64,000 bases of DNA, from positions 41,652,116 through 41,716,115 of the forward strand of contig NC_058190.1 of NCBI RefSeq assembly GCF_907165205.1. Direction: 5' to 3'. The translations under genes were made by a program, and so were the position numbers. The notes under the pieces were generated by a model. That model saw nothing but the letters and a program-made list of their open reading frames with translations. It was not told the DNA's origin and ran no database searches. This document shows, piece after piece, positions 1-12,865 of this stretch (position 1 is the stretch's first letter; each line of letters opens with the position of its first letter). The stretch is from Coccinella septempunctata (lineage: Eukaryota; Arthropoda; Insecta; Coleoptera; Coccinellidae).

Positions 1-2372
1 GGGGTTATGAAGCTTGTCAAAACATTTTTGAGTTTTAAATCAACGCTATATTGCCCGTTCTACGTAAAAGTTTCTGTTATTACGTATTTTATCACAATGT
101 CGAATCTCTTCGGAAAATATGTGACGAACATAATTGAAGTTTATACAAACTGATTGAAGGCATACCAAATCCAGTTATTTGCATGGAAAATACAAGAGAT
201 CATTATAATATCATAATATGTGCTAGCTTGAGGAGAGTAAATGTTCGTTATCTTCTTTGGCTAAAGTTTGAATACGTTACATCAGTTGTAGATTTCAAAA
301 ATATTAACCCGAAGATGAAATGCATATGATGCAGTGGTTGGGAATGGGTATCTCCCGAAGGAATTTACAGATAATTACAAGAATGTTAGATTCTTCAACA
401 AAAATCATCTTGCATCAATACAAGTAAAAAGAATTAAAGGAAGTTTCAAGTCAAGATGTGGCTATCCATCTTAATACATTGATATAATAATAAAAATTAG
501 GTATTTATTGGTACCTTAATACAATGTATAGGACAAGTCGAATGAAAAATAGAAAAATCAATTTTCGGGAACTTATTCTACGATGACATTCATCGAAAAT
601 CCTGTAGTAAACTTTTCGCATTAATTCACTCAAACATAAAATTCTCAAATGCCATCACTTTTTTGGGTCTACCAATAGAAGGAATTTCTTTGTCATCCTC
701 TTCATTAACAATCTTTCTGATTGTGGAAATATTCACCTGAAATATAAGTCGTTTACATTCATATGAAATATTATATGAATTCACTGACATTGGCTACCGT
801 CTGACGTATTGTGGATTTTAGAATATGGTATAACTATTTGAATGAGCGGACCTGAATTCTAAATAGCACTTCTTGAAACCCTGTCTCTTTTTTCAATGAC
901 TTTCGGCATTTTCGTAATAAAAATTGATATTAGTTGTGGCAACGGCGTTATGACCTTAACGACATTTCATGAGTGCCAACCTCACTCCGTTCTAGTTACA
1001 AAAACTTGAGAAAATTATTTCATGGCCAACCGACTGCTGAAATAAATGTGAATGGAGTATACTTTCCGATATAGAAATACAATGAAAAGTATCGAACATA
1101 CCTCTGGAAAGACCTCACTGAGATTTTCAAATGATTTGTAAGTGCAACTTTTTTGGTTATTGCTGTTACTTTCGAGGAGAAAGTGCCAACATCTGAAGCA
1201 GCCTTCGAGGAAACATTTCGATGGAAATTCTGTTACTGCTTCTTTCTTCCCATTAATTACCTATTCATTTTCAGGGTTTCCCAAACTGAGCGCTCGGATA
1301 TAAACAGCTCCAATTTGGCGTTCAGTGATACTTGAATTACCGAAAAATATTGCCCAATAAATCATGCTCGAATCCAATACGGACTCCACACTGCTCGAAA
1401 TACAAATCAAAAAATAATAGTCAAAACTTTGTTCGACAAAACTCTGGGTTGGATTGTAAAATCTTACGGCAGTTTTCCACTTTTGAGTTTTATGATAGTT
1501 CGACCGTTTGGTGCAATGTGGGTTTTACAATTTTCGATAATTAAAACGGCTAATTGCCTTTTACACCTATAGCCGATTTGGCGAAATATTGAAAGTGCTG
1601 AAATTGTTAAAACGGCTTCAGAATGCGATAGCCGATATATCGTTTGTAATTATTTCACGGGGAGTCGGGACAGAAATATGCCAATTTTAATCATAACTCA
1701 TCAGATTGATATTATTGAAACCTTTCCAAGCCTTAAATTTTTGTTCGAAAGGAAAAGTTTTTCGACGTATTTTGATGATGATTTAACTTCCTCGACTTGA
1801 TCCCCGTAGCGTCCAAGGCATCACAATCGAGATTTTAAATAGTAGGTATATTGTATACAGGGTGGCCATTTGAAAACGAAACAGAGTCAATTATGGGCGA
1901 ATTGGCCGAGGCAGGTCGATTTTTTTGGAGGAGGCACTTTTTGACGCATAATTCATTAGTGAAATAGCCAAACCCTAAACGGTACTCACCCTCAATTTTG
2001 AATATGGAAGATAGGTTGTGTGATACCTTATACGAAAACTCATAACGACAGCTTTCTATTTTTGTCTTTTTTGCGAAAATCGGATTGAATTTGACTAATT
2101 AATGGACGTGCATAATATTACATGGGAAAATTTTCTAATTCGTGATAAGACATGAATATTGTTGTGATTATTTTTTTATTTCAAAACCATGTGTTCTTAG
2201 AAATTGTCTTCTAGAAGTGAAATAGCCACCTAAGCGGGGTGGCTATCTACTTAAATTATTTTTAGAGTGACCGTTTTGGTTTCCCCAAAAACAACCATGG
2301 TTATTACACCAAATGGCTCTGTATTGATACAAAAGTTTTCTTTGATACTCATATTTTCTTTTTTTTTTTCAG
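1..2372. other. Intron or upstream sequence of nervy
   Basis: No exon could be recognised here. The stretch lies 5' of the first recognisable nervy exon and is presumably intron. From about 1857 there is a transposon-like end (TACAGGGTGGCC, flanked by TA), but I could not find its partner end. A minus-strand open stretch at 626-736 follows a splice-like acceptor but resembles nothing certain. Short open frames at 1153-1544 have no coding character I can defend. Confidence 0.5.
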
Positions 2373-2503
2373 TCTACACTTCAATACGTGAGGAATCATG
2401 AACATGTTGTTTTGGATCCATCACATTCTCCCTCAGAAATGGCTGATATATTTCTACCAACTGACATGAACTTTACTGGAATCAAGAGGAAAGCTTCAGA
2501 AAG
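2373..2503 (+). other. nvy: nervy exon: linker upstream of NHR2
   Basis: The acceptor is a long T-tract ending in CAG at 2370-2372 and the donor is AAG|GTAATT. The frame is open through 43 codons and leaves two bases (AG) that join base C at 8539 to make a Ser codon. The ...HSPSEMADIFLPTD... segment is typical of insect nervy. Confidence 0.88.
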
Positions 2504-5500
2504 GTAATTTACTCTTTAAGTTAAATGCACTTTTCAACTGAAAAATGGTTATACGAGGATATATTGAAAAATTCTTAGCCTATTATAGAACCAAACAACA
2601 TTTCAATGCCAAAATACCTTGCAACGTCTCAAGACCTTTAAAAATTTTTTCTTCTTGCTCTGTATACCATACCTCCACAGCTTTTATTACCTCCTCGTTG
2701 GAAGGAGATTTACGACCTTTTTCAGTTGAGGAAAGAGATGATACTCGGTTAGAGCCAAATCTGTTGAATAAGGGGGTTGTTCTAGTAATTCAAACCCTAA
2801 ATCACGAATTTTTTACATGGCAACATGAGATTTGTGTGCAGGGGCGTTGTGCTGAAAAAACAAAACAACATTGGATAGCTTTCCGCTTCTTTTCCATTTA
2901 ATTTTTTTCCCGTAGAGTGGTCAGTAATGTCGAATAGTAATCTCTGGTTATTGTTCTTCCCTTATCCGAAAAATCAATCATGATTACTCCATGGCAATCC
3001 CAAAAAACTGAAGCAAGAACTTTTCCAGCAGATTTTTGGACACGAAACCTCATAGGTCTTGGAGAACCAGAGTATCGCCATTCCATCGATTGTTGCTTTG
3101 TTTCTGGATCGTAGAAATGTACCCAAGTTTCAACCATAGTAACGGTCTGCATCGTTTTCAAATCTAGCGTAGATCGAACGCGATGCTTCTACCCTTGCAC
3201 GCTTTTGGTCAACATTCGAACATTTGGGGATCCATTTTGCGTTCGTATGAAATATTCAGTGCTTCAGATATCCGTTTTAGCCCAATTCGACGTTCTGATA
3301 AAATCACGTCATGAACTGCATCGATATTTTCGGGGAATGACACAGAAACTGGGCTTCCCGATCGGTCATCATCTTCAATGGTAAATTTACCTCTTTTGAA
3401 GCTTGCAGTCACCAATCACCAAGGGTATTAAGCATATGTTCGTAAATCTGCTTACCTCTTAACCCTTTTGAATACAGGTACTTGAGGATGGCTCGATATT
3501 CCAATTTTTGTATTTTCACAATTTCGGTGGACATCTTTTTTCTTTCAATTTATTGCGTAACTCTGGTTTACTTTTCTGACCTAAAACTTCACACTTACAC
3601 TTCTAATGAGTTATTGTTCGTTGCTATAGTAACGCATATTTTTTTTATGCATGGAACTGGTCTAGGCTAACTAGATATCAAAACATCCTCGTATTTTCAC
3701 GATGAAATTCCGCAATGAAAGAGTCAATAGAAGTGCATTCTGTGCAAATTTATAACTGTCTATTCTTAAAGCCGAACAAGTGAACGCCATCTGCCAATGA
3801 GATTGTACCTTACATAACCTTTGTCTTAGTCTTAGGAATTCTGCGTGAGCCCTCCAATGTCTGTCTCCACGACACTCGAATAAATCCACATTAATTTAGT
3901 ATGGTGGGTTCCCCTACTATAACAATTTTTAAAAATTTTCAGGCCCCAGTTGGGCTCAGATCATTTGGAACGTCACTTTTCAGATAACTATTATTCGTTA
4001 AGTTCGAGTAAGTAAATATTCCAAAAAACTAAGAAGAAAATGAATTTGGGACGGAAAAATGTGCATAAGGATAGTGCTTCATATTGATGACAGTTGACCA
4101 GCAAGGCTCACTCTCTATAACAGTGAATTTCTCGAACTGAAGGTGTTCTTCCTTCTCCTTCACCATTCTCGCAGTATGTTCGATGAATTAGGAAACATTT
4201 CTCAGGACCGGAAGGTCTGCCGGCAGCATGAGCGGCACCATTTTATTAAAATGAGTAATGGTTTCTTTCCTCGGATACAGGTTGCGCCACTGGTGGCATA
4301 TGGCAGCAACAGGAGCTTTTTATCGTTCTCTTTCACTACTCGTTTCCATCTGCGTCAAACAGAGCTGGCTTTGATATCTCATTCGTTATTTAGAATGAAT
4401 TCCACAATTCATTTAGAACCCCCTTTTAACTAGAAGGGATATGGATCGATCATTGACAGGTTGTTTTTGTAGTTTGAGACTCGGATCCTAATCCTATTTT
4501 GACTGGCGCACAAAAATGTGCAGGTCCCCTACCTCAAGATTTTCTTGATTTTTTATTTCGTCGAATGATTGCCAACCTGATTGTTTTTGGACAGACTTCT
4601 CTTTCTATATCGGAGTATCCGAGTCAACGAATCCTTTCATTTTCACAATAGGAAATTGGTGAGAAGAGAATAAAAACCGTAGTTCGGAATTGGGTGTCAT
4701 TGAAGACCAAAAAAATTGTCATGGGTGGATACTGCCTTATCCCTTTTTAAGTGGAGCTGTTATTTGACAGAAGTCATCTCATCTCAGATGAATAAATTGC
4801 AGTTGTTATAAATGCAGTAAACTTTTATCGCAAATGTCTTTAAGGAGGATTCTTTTAAACTTCTGTTCTATAAGTGTTTTTATTGAGCTTTGTTTCATTT
4901 CAACATATATAAAAAAGTACGACACGTATATTGTTCAAGCTGCTAACTGCGTCTGGCGCCCTCTTCGAGCTACATCGAAACGAGTTACATATTCCGATTT
5001 CTGACCTAAAAAAAATCCCCGGTTGTCTATTTTCGAGTTGCTACTGCCATAATTATCATACTTCATTATCGGAACTTGTATGAAAACACTTTCACACCTT
5101 GTATCGTTATCGTGTAGAGCAGTGGTTTCCAACTGGTGGTCCGCAGAAGCCAAAATATGGTCCGCGAACTTAAAACATGGAAGTTAATTCGTCCGCGAAT
5201 GATTTACAGTTTTGTATTTAAGATTTTACCGCTGCTCTCAGACCAAACTGTTTAATAGATGGCGTTAGTGAATAGAATCAGTAGTACAGTCAATACAAAC
5301 TTGCTGAAAATTTTGAGAACGTCGCAAATATATTCATTTTTGAAGATAACCTTCCAGCTTTTATTTGCAAACTTCAATTGTGATTATACGTAAAAATTTC
5401 CAAAAAGATGGAATCGATTAGATAATCCTGAAGACAGAACGGTTGCATAGAGTTCCATAAAATTTTCAGATTTATTACTAGAAAAGTTGCTCTTTCAGAA

Positions 5501-8500
5501 TATGTATCACATTTTCATCTACGGTCATTGTTATTGAGAGATAATCTACTCGAAAGTAGAGTACTAGAAGAATAGCCCTTCCAGAACTTTTATCACATTT
5601 TCCTCTACGGTTATTGCTATTGAAAGATAAAATTTACTCGAAAGGTGACTATCGAAAAATTTCCAAAAAGATGGAATCAATTGAATGATCGTCAAGACCG
5701 AACGGTTGCATCGAGCTCCATAAAATATTCAGATTAAATACAGACTTATTACACGTGGTCCCTGCTAACAAGAATAATATAAAATAGGTCCCTGGCCAAG
5801 AAAAGTTGGGAACCCCTGGTGTAGGGGATCTATGTCATGTATTGATATTGTTTAGGATGCAAAAAAGTAGATCTTCACAAACCACTCAATACAAGCGAGT
5901 GGATTCATATTTAAACTGTCTTGGTTTGTCCTCTTTAAATGTCTATATTGTGTGAAATACCTACTGGATAACATTGAAGAATATTCTTGACAAAGTCCAA
6001 TATGATCTGGTGATTTTAGAGGTTTCCGTTTCTCAATTCCATACTCATTAGATAATGAAAGTGTTTATAGTTATTTTTTATCTACTGCTCTTATTATATC
6101 TGAAAAATATGTATATAAATATCTGGTTGCAATGTTTTATGTGGGTCACCTTGTTTAAGTCTAGCAGAGTACCTAATATTAATATGTAAATGGAAAATTT
6201 GTTTGATGTTGATGTTTCTTTAAATAATGTGAATAAAATTACCTTTTACATCAATAGCCGAAATGTTTTTGTCTGTAAATGCTCTTTCTAAGCTATCACT
6301 CTTGAAGCTAAGCCGACCCTGTTTTTTGTCCTCAAATTCCCTACGTGCCCCAAACTGTTGTCACTCGCACGCAGCGCCACTCTTGCCTTTTAATTACTCG
6401 ACTGACGTGAACTTTTGAAATTTTAGGTAATTTTGCGCTTGTTTGTGTCATGTTAATCAATCGCTTGCTCGACGATAAAACGTAGAACTATACTGCCATC
6501 GAACCTTGTTTATTAACGCTTTCCTTTGGTTCGAAGCCAAACAACAAATTGGAGCCGAGTCACTTTCCTTTGCCGAAACGAACAACAAGAAGTATGTCCG
6601 ATAATATCGAAGGATTTTAATGAAAGATCGAAATTATTCCTTCACAATTAGGAGTAGACGTTGTACTCTTGAATGGACAATGATCCTTCTGCTTATTGGT
6701 TGGAAGATATTTTGGAGAGTACCTTCTTCCATTATTATCGTAAATTGATATTGATTTTCTCCTTCAACATCGGAAACAAACTAATACTTATAATATCTAA
6801 AAAGGGAATCCAGATATCTATTTTTCTACTTTCCAGTTTATGAGAAAGATTCTCTTTCCTTTTGTGAACTCTTTCGCTAACTTCGAATTCCCGATCGGAG
6901 GTTTTGAGGACGATAATTGAAATATATAGGTATAATATAATTGTTTGAAAACAGAAGAATTATCAGAAAAAAACACAAGCCATGTATAACTTGAGGTATC
7001 AAAACTTCCCACTTCATTGACTGATTTATTGAAATTCGAAAACTGCTCATGCTAATTTGTAATGAGCGTCTACCTTTTGATATTAATGATTCGAGAAACG
7101 CTATACAGAAATCTTATGTAAGGAAATCATCTTCCATAGGTACAGCGTTGATTAATCGAAAAAAAAAGAGGAGACGTATGAGGATATATTGAAATACTCT
7201 TAGCCTACTATAAAACCAAACAAAATTTAAATGTCAAAATATTCTATTACTCAACACATTCTCCTCTTGATTGGATACATTTATTACAGCGAACCTGCAA
7301 CGTCTCTAGACCTTTCAAAAACAATGTTTCTTCTTGCTCTGCAAACCAGACCTCCACAGCTTTTATTACCTCCTCGTTGGAAGAAAATTTACGACATTTG
7401 AAACTATTTTTTCAGTTGAGGAAAGAGATGATAGTCGAAAGGTGCCAAATCTGGTGAATAAGGGGGTGTTCTAGTAATTAAAACCCTAAATCACGAATTT
7501 TTGCATGGCAACATGAGATTTGTGTGCAGGGGCGTTGTCATGAAAAAACAAAACACCTTTGGATAGCTTTCCGCTTCTTTTCTCTTCAATTTTTTTCCCG
7601 CAGAGTGGTCAGTAATGTCGAATAGTAATCTCCAGTTATTGTTCTACCCTTATCCAAAAAATCAATCATGATTACTCCATGGCAATTCCAAAAAATTGAA
7701 GATCTTCCAGCAGATTTTTTGACACGAATCTTCTTAGGTCTTGGAGAACCAGAGTGTCGCTATTCCATGTGTTGTTGCTTTGTTTGTGGATCGTAGAAAT
7801 GTACCCAAGTCTCATCCTTAGTAATAATTCGGTTTGAGAAGTCAATATCGTTTTCAAATCGAGCACAGATCGAATGCGATGCTTGTACGCATGCACGCTT
7901 TTTTCCAACATTCAAACATTTGGGGATCCATTTTGCAGCAATTTTCCTCATATCCAAATTGACTTGAACTATATGATGAACGCGTTCTTATGAAATATTC
8001 AGTGATTCAGATATCCGTTTTAGCCCAATTCGACGGTCTGATAAAATCATGTCATGAACTTCATCGATATTTTTGGGGCTGACACAGACACTGGCCTTTC
8101 CGATCGGTCATCATCTTTAATGGAAAATTTACCTTTTTTGAAGCTTGCAGCCAATTTTTCACGGTCGCATACGAAGGACATTGATCACCAAGGGTATCAA
8201 GCATATCTTCGAAAATCTTCTTACCTCTTAACCCTTTTAAATACAGTTACTTGGTGATTGCTCGTTACTCCAATTTTTCGATTTTCACTATTTCGGTGGA
8301 CATCTTCTTCCTTTTTATTCATTGCGCTATGGTTTACTTTCTTTACCTCAAACTTCACACTGACACTTCTAATGAGTTATTGTTCATTGTTATGGTAACG
8401 CAATATTTTTTGATCCGGGAAACTGGTCTAGGCTAACTAGATATCAATACATCCTTGTATATAACGTCTGAAACATCCCTAACCTTTTTTCTGAGAAGAT

Positions 8501-11500
8501 TTGAAAGTGAAGCAGAAATAACTCACAACTTGTTACAGCATTTACGAAAACGGCTACGGCACTCGGCATCCAGAAGATTTCCCACCAGTCAAGAGACCAA
8601 TGAACCAAAACCCTTTTTTCTTCCCGAATCAGGGTCTCATCCACGTTCAGTCGCCACTGAACCATCCGCATCTACTAGACTACGCACCACACGCCCTTCC
8701 AAACAAAACGGAGGACACAAATAACAACAACAGAGGTGATGAGGAGTGGAAAAACATTCACGTCATGCTCAACTGCATCCTCTCCATGGTGGAAAAAACG
8801 AAGAGGGCTCTGTCCATATTGCAGCAGAGGAATTCCCAGGATATCACCAACGACTGGTTCAGGAAGCAGGATGTGAGTGTGGATTTGAAAAAGGCGGCTA
8901 ATGAGATCATGATACAGGCGGTGAGGCAGACTGAAGACAGGGTTGCTGAGGTGAAGAAAAGGGCTGAAGAAGCTGTGAACGATGTGAAACGCCAGGCTGT
9001 TATAGATTTGCAGAAGGCGGTGGCTGCTGCTGAATCCAAAGCTAACGAATTGATTGCAGTGGAAAGGGCAAAGATGGAAAAACTCATCTCTGGTGAGCGA
9101 TAATGTTTTCATGTCCCATTGATGCATCGATTTTCTACTTGATAGTAATTCTTGTCTGCCTTTTCTTGTGTTTGATATACTTTACTCAAAACTTTTTCTT
9201 CTCTTGTGATTTCAGAATCCAGGAAAACAGAGGAAAATCAGAAATTGCATTTGGAAAATGCTGAAAACAGCTTATCCCCACCTGTATTGACACAGCCATC
9301 GCCATCGCAACAAAATGTGAGTTTGTTTTAATCATCTGATGTAAGTGTTCTTCATACAATAGACGGAGAGGCAGAGCCAAAAAAAGTCTCTGAATTTATT
9401 AAGCCTGGTGTTTTCTCAGGTGATTACAATCATAATATACAATAAAATGCTGCGGTCAGTCAAGTGTTCTTGTAATGAGCTGGGTTAAAATCACATCCAG
9501 TCAAAGCCTGCAGTCCAGGAAGAGCATTGCAAACAGGATTTCCCAATTTTTGATGCATTCTACTGACATTAATCATCCTCTGATGATTAGTCCCAACTTC
9601 TATCTACGCGTATTTGAGCTGACTGACCAGCTGTGTTCCGATTGGACGTTGACTGACTGATAATTTTGATTTACATACCAAAAATCAAAAGTTTATAGAG
9701 TTTCAGCCTTAAGAAATTGATTTTATTATGTCGGTGATCACGACATGTTTAACCGCGCACCTGGGGCACATGTTCTAACATCCACTTGACTGACCGCAGC
9801 ATTTTATTGTGTATTATGATTGCAATCACCTGAGAAAAAACCAGGCTTAATAAATTCAGAGACTTTTTTTGGCTCTGCCTCTTGGACTACAAGATGAGTC
9901 TTTGACTCGAACAAATATTTTAACAGCAGATTCTCGAGGTCAAAAGAAACGGCCCTGCTAAAAGAAATACGTTTTTTCTCTACCATTTTTTACTATTCGG
10001 CCCTGATAAAATGATGAAGCTATTTTAAGTTTTCATATAGAGCTGTGCCACCTCTGGAATAACACGATTACCTTCAGAATAACTAGCTAAATCTGTGACA
10101 CTACACATCTGTGGATCTTTTGAAGAGATCTGTATTCAGCCAAAGTAAACAATTTTTCTAATTTCACAGATACTTTTTAATTTTTGAACATCAAATTACT
10201 CGAAAACGGCGAATTTTACGAGAAAGGGAGAAAATATGAATAATAATTTCCTTTTACAGAAGGTTCAAATATTTATTAGACAGAAACTCCTAGTTTCAAG
10301 AGTTGGGTTCTTTGAATTTTTGGTATTTTTATGACGTGGGTGATATTTTGGGTTCGAAAAAGATCTATCTAATAAATGGAGAACTATATATTCCGAAATT
10401 CGTTACATTCAATAAATTGTTTGTGAGATAGAACTAAGAATTACATTTTTTGTGGTTCTTCAACAGTCTTCAACATTTGAACCGAGCCGATTCGGAAAAA
10501 ATGGTGAGGAAAAAAAGTGTTTCTTTTGACCTCAAGAATCTACTGTTGAAATATTCGTAAGAGTCAAAGACTCATCCTGTATATATGTCAAAGTAATCTA
10601 ATACTTTCAACTTTGAGACCATTGATTTTTTGCTGAATAATTGAATTGATGCCAGAAAGTCCGCAGAATTTTTTTGTTGATTTCGAATCTGAGCTCAGAT
10701 TTTTGATAATTATTTTACAAGGTCAAATAGTCTTACGAGAATGAAAAAAGTATATTCCGATCCTGATAAAGGTTTAGTTCAAAAGGCTACTTGTAAAGGC
10801 CCGTTATTTCAATTCATTTTTCTAAATTAACGAACTGATAGATTTGGCTGTCTTGAGACGATTGTTGAATTCAACTTGTCATATTTGCAAAACGCTCACC
10901 TATTTTTGTCTGAAAAAGAGGATCGCTTAATGACTCAGACTATTGATTAGGATATATACCATGCTTCAGAATTCGGATATAAATTTTGAAAAAAATAAAA
11001 TATACTTGTTCCAAGTCACTCACCGATTTGGGAGGCTTGGGGCACAAGTTAAAATCTATTGATTTCTCAATTCTCAAATGAAATAGGTGACTTAGGACGT
11101 TGTATGGTTTTGAAAAATTAGAATTTGGGATCATATAGTTGAAATTCGGTAAGGAAATTAAATGATAAACCCCTATTACAGCGAAAGTAAATATATTGCA
11201 ACTCAAATACAAAAAAACTAAACAAAACAAGGGAACTTTGATATCTTTCATTCTTTTGGTGATTTCTTTGTGGAAATAACCTAAATTATAATATCCTGCA
11301 TATTTAATAATAATATCGGCATATTTTCTATTGCCAATGCGTCTCTTGTATTCGGCATTGACCCAAGTCACCCTATGAAACAACAAAATTAATGAATGAG
11401 ATCCGTGTTGCCGTTTGATTTGTAAATAACTTTGTTTCATGTTAATCTGATATCCCAATATCCCACTTATCCAGAAAAAAAATTACACATCCACAAAGTG

Positions 11501-12308
11501 AAACACATGTACAGGACACTAGAAAGTATAAGGGCCATAAAAAAAACGCGCTTTTACTCTCGTGAATTCGTTAATTTTTCCTGTCAATTCAAACTCTCTG
11601 GTCACGGCACACTCAACAGGAATTAATTGTTAAACTAACCGAAAAGAAGCTACCCAATCTTATTAGTTTGTCCCTTCACTCATAAATGGTAAGAAACAAA
11701 GAAATCTGCAAGGGGGGTAATTGTCCCAAGTTACAGGACTGTCCCAAGTCACCCGAATCTACCCGAACTTTGTAAATCAGTATTGAAGCGGTTTTGAAAA
11801 TTTGTATAGGTATCGTATTTTGTAATCATAAAATCCCAAGAGAGAAATTTGTAGTATTGATTTGAACGTTTCGAATTATTCACTCTCCATCATATTCTAC
11901 GGAAATGGACTATTTCGAGAAATTCTGATAAATGAGATGAGTAGGTACCGAATTGATACTACCTAGATATATTGTAAACAATTTTTGTTGTTGAAGAAAA
12001 AGGCTCTAAAATTTGACCGAGTGATTTTGTGAAATCCCGTTGAATGTGGCTTAATCAACCACTTCGTTCGATTTCAGGCCTGCTGGAATTGTGGTCGTAA
12101 AGCGCACGAAACATGTTCGGGCTGCGGCATTGCCAGGTACTGCGGTTCCTTCTGTCAACACAAGGACTGGGAAAACCACCACCAACTCTGCAACAAGGAG
12201 AAGACGGCTGCCAGAGCTCCCATCCGAGCCACCACCCCTAACACCACCACCATCTCCACAACGAATCATGTGACGCAACTCGAGCCGTCGCCAAAATTCA
12301 AAAAGTGA
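2373..12308 (+). CDS. nvy: Protein nervy (CBFA2T/ETO/MTG family), 3' exons
   Basis: Transcriptional co-repressor of the ETO/MTG family; it acts in the nucleus and, in Drosophila, also in axon guidance. Four exons fit in phase: 2373-2503, 8539-9092, 9216-9316 and 12078-12308 (stop TGA 12306-12308). The first carries the motif SEMADIFLPTD. The second carries the NHR2 oligomerisation helix (EEWKNIHVMLNCILSMVEK) and the charged NHR3 helix (AEEAVNDVKRQA). The last carries the NHR4 MYND zinc finger, with CWNCG, CSGC, YCGSFCQ and a final HHQLC supplying the Cys/His ligands. The 5' exons with NHR1 lie outside the window. Introns of about 6.0 kb and 2.8 kb are loaded with transposons. The junction phases (2, 1, 0) all match, so the gene looks intact. 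Confidence 0.95.
2554..3691 (-). mobile_element. mariner-like element, copy 1 (degenerate)
   Basis: The ends are imperfect inverted repeats (CGAGGATATATTG on the left, its counterpart CATCCTCG on the right) flanked by TA dinucleotides at 2552-2553 and 3692-3693, as expected for mariner. Minus-strand fragments at 2898-3161 read as transposase with WVHFYDPETKQQ, SPRPMRFRVQKSAGK and HGVIMIDF. The second catalytic position reads QHNAPAH instead of DNAPAH, so the D is lost. At 1138 bp it is shorter than copy 2 (1279 bp). It lies antisense in a nervy intron and is inactive. Confidence 0.85.
3692..5119. other. nervy intron, no feature found
   Basis: Unique-looking AT-rich intron sequence between the first mariner copy and the hAT-like element. 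I see no exon, RNA gene or clear repeat. Open frames at 4143-4433 and 4935-5153 show no family motif. Confidence 0.5.
5120..5818. mobile_element. Non-autonomous hAT-like element
   Basis: The left end reads CAGTGGTTTCCAACTGG and the right end, read inverted, CAGGGGTTCCCAACTTTTC, the usual hAT-type terminal repeat. The flanks are near-identical 8-bp duplications, GTGTAGAG (5112-5119) and GTGTAGGG (5819-5826), as hAT transposases produce. There is no transposase frame. Inside, a segment of about 90 bp (about 5390-5480) recurs at about 5650-5740, containing ACGGTTGCAT. A related piece is seen again at about 58,864-58,920. Confidence 0.82.
5827..7178. other. nervy intron, mostly featureless
   Basis: No exon or repeat recognised. 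About 6340-6490 is noticeably richer in G+C than its surroundings (CACTCGCACGCAGCGCC and neighbours). It could be a conserved regulatory block, but nothing in the sequence identifies it. Confidence 0.4.
7179..8457 (-). mobile_element. mariner-like element, copy 2 (near full length, broken)
   Basis: 1279 bp, close to the usual 1.3 kb of mariner. The ends match copy 1 (TGAGGATATATTG; ATCCTTG) with TA on both sides (7177-7178 and 8458-8459). Minus-strand fragments show TKDETWVHFYD with the first catalytic Asp (about 7760-7840), HDNAPAH with the second, and SPDLAPFDY with the third (DD34D class), but in different frames. The transposase is therefore not translatable. The right end lies only 81 bp before the acceptor of the nervy exon at 8539. 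Orientation is antisense to nervy. Confidence 0.87.
8539..9092 (+). other. nvy: nervy exon: NHR2 and NHR3
   Basis: The acceptor CTTGTTACAG ends at 8538 and is forced by an in-frame TAA at 8519-8521. The donor is CTCTG|GTGAGC. The exon gives a His/Pro-rich linker (GYGTRHPEDFPPVKRP), then NHR2 and NHR3. It is the longest visible coding exon of the gene and leaves one base (G) for the next exon. Confidence 0.92.
9216..9316 (+). other. nvy: nervy exon: linker between NHR3 and MYND
   Basis: Acceptor TGATTTCAG, donor AAT|GTGAGT. It encodes ESRKTEENQ... to ...PSPSQQN, a polar, low-complexity linker. It enters with one carried base and leaves in phase 0, exactly matching the MYND exon. Confidence 0.85.
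9367..9882. mobile_element. Inverted-repeat (fold-back) DNA element
   Basis: Arms of about 100 bp are near-perfect reverse complements: AGAGGCAGAGCC... from 9367 on the left, and ...GGCTCTGCCTCT ending at 9882 on the right. The arms run inward to a CAGTCAAGTG boundary at about 9468 and its complement at about 9783. There is no coding capacity. It starts 51 bp after a nervy donor site. Confidence 0.85.
9889..10580. mobile_element. MITE family 1, copy a
   Basis: The ends are ACAAGATGAGTCTTTGACTC and the reverse complement finishing ...GACTCATCCTGT. It shares with copies at 52790 and 60334 the subterminal block containing CGGCCCTGATAAA and AGCTGTGCCACC. 692 bp, no transposase. It lies immediately beside the fold-back element in the same nervy intron. 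Confidence 0.82.
10581..12077. other. nervy intron, no confirmed feature
   Basis: Contains a 172-codon antisense open frame (10940-11458) with no recognised domain. The region repeats the theme CCAAGTCACC several times (about 11360 and 11740-11752), suggesting an old repeat. No exon found. Confidence 0.4.
12078..12308 (+). other. nvy: nervy terminal coding exon: MYND (NHR4) zinc finger
   Basis: Acceptor GATTTCAG ends at 12077. 76 residues plus TGA. The Cys/His spacing CWNCG-x-KAHETCSGC-x-IARYCGSFCQHK-...-HHQLC is the complete MYND finger that binds co-repressors such as NCoR/SMRT. A Thr/Pro-rich tail follows. Confidence 0.96.
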
Positions 12309-12865
12309 CACCCGAAGAAATGTAGGAAATTTAAGAGATTCTGAACCTTGCACATTTTTTTTCTCGGTGTCTTCGTAGCAGACATAGATGCAGAGCTCAC
12401 CACTTCTACATCTACATAATTTACGTTCTTGTCCAAACGATTGACTGAACAGTCAACCGAGTAACACTCGGTTATGGTTTCGGAGATGTAAAATGGTCAA
12501 ATTTTTCGAATATGAATTCTTGAACCTACCCATCTACTTTTTTCATGATCAATAATGTTGGTTTTCACAGACAAATTCTCTGATCCTCATTCTAGATCTC
12601 TTTCTCGTCACACGATTTTTGTTTGAAATAGATAGATAATTTTTTATCGAAAAACATCATATATGTATAGGTATGTATAATGCACCGAAACTTTTGTTGA
12701 TTATTTTTGTTACTGATTGATGATCTCATTGTATATTTTCAATGTTATATAGTACATAATTAATATTAATATGTTCTTTTCGATCTATTTGTTGTTTTGT
12801 ATGTTACCTAATGATAGTTTATATGTGATCTTCTATTTGAATTAATAAATATATACCTGAGAATC
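12309..12865 (+). terminator. nvy: nervy 3' UTR and poly(A) signal
   Basis: AT-rich sequence with no open frame follows the stop. A canonical AATAAA at 12844-12849 is the best poly(A) signal, about 535 nt after the stop. The exact cleavage site is not determined. Confidence 0.5.

Noticed and set aside
626..736. Minus-strand open segment VNISTIRKIV... after a TTTCAG acceptor
   Set aside because: Resembles a transposase-like helix-turn-helix fragment at best; only 36 codons and no partner exon that keeps the frame.
8675..9127. 150-codon minus-strand frame over the nervy NHR2/NHR3 exon
   Set aside because: Antisense shadow of a clearly coding exon.
10940..11458. 172-codon antisense open frame in a nervy intron
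   Set aside because: No recognisable domain, AT-rich composition, and neighbouring CCAAGTCACC repeats suggest a decayed repeat rather than a gene.
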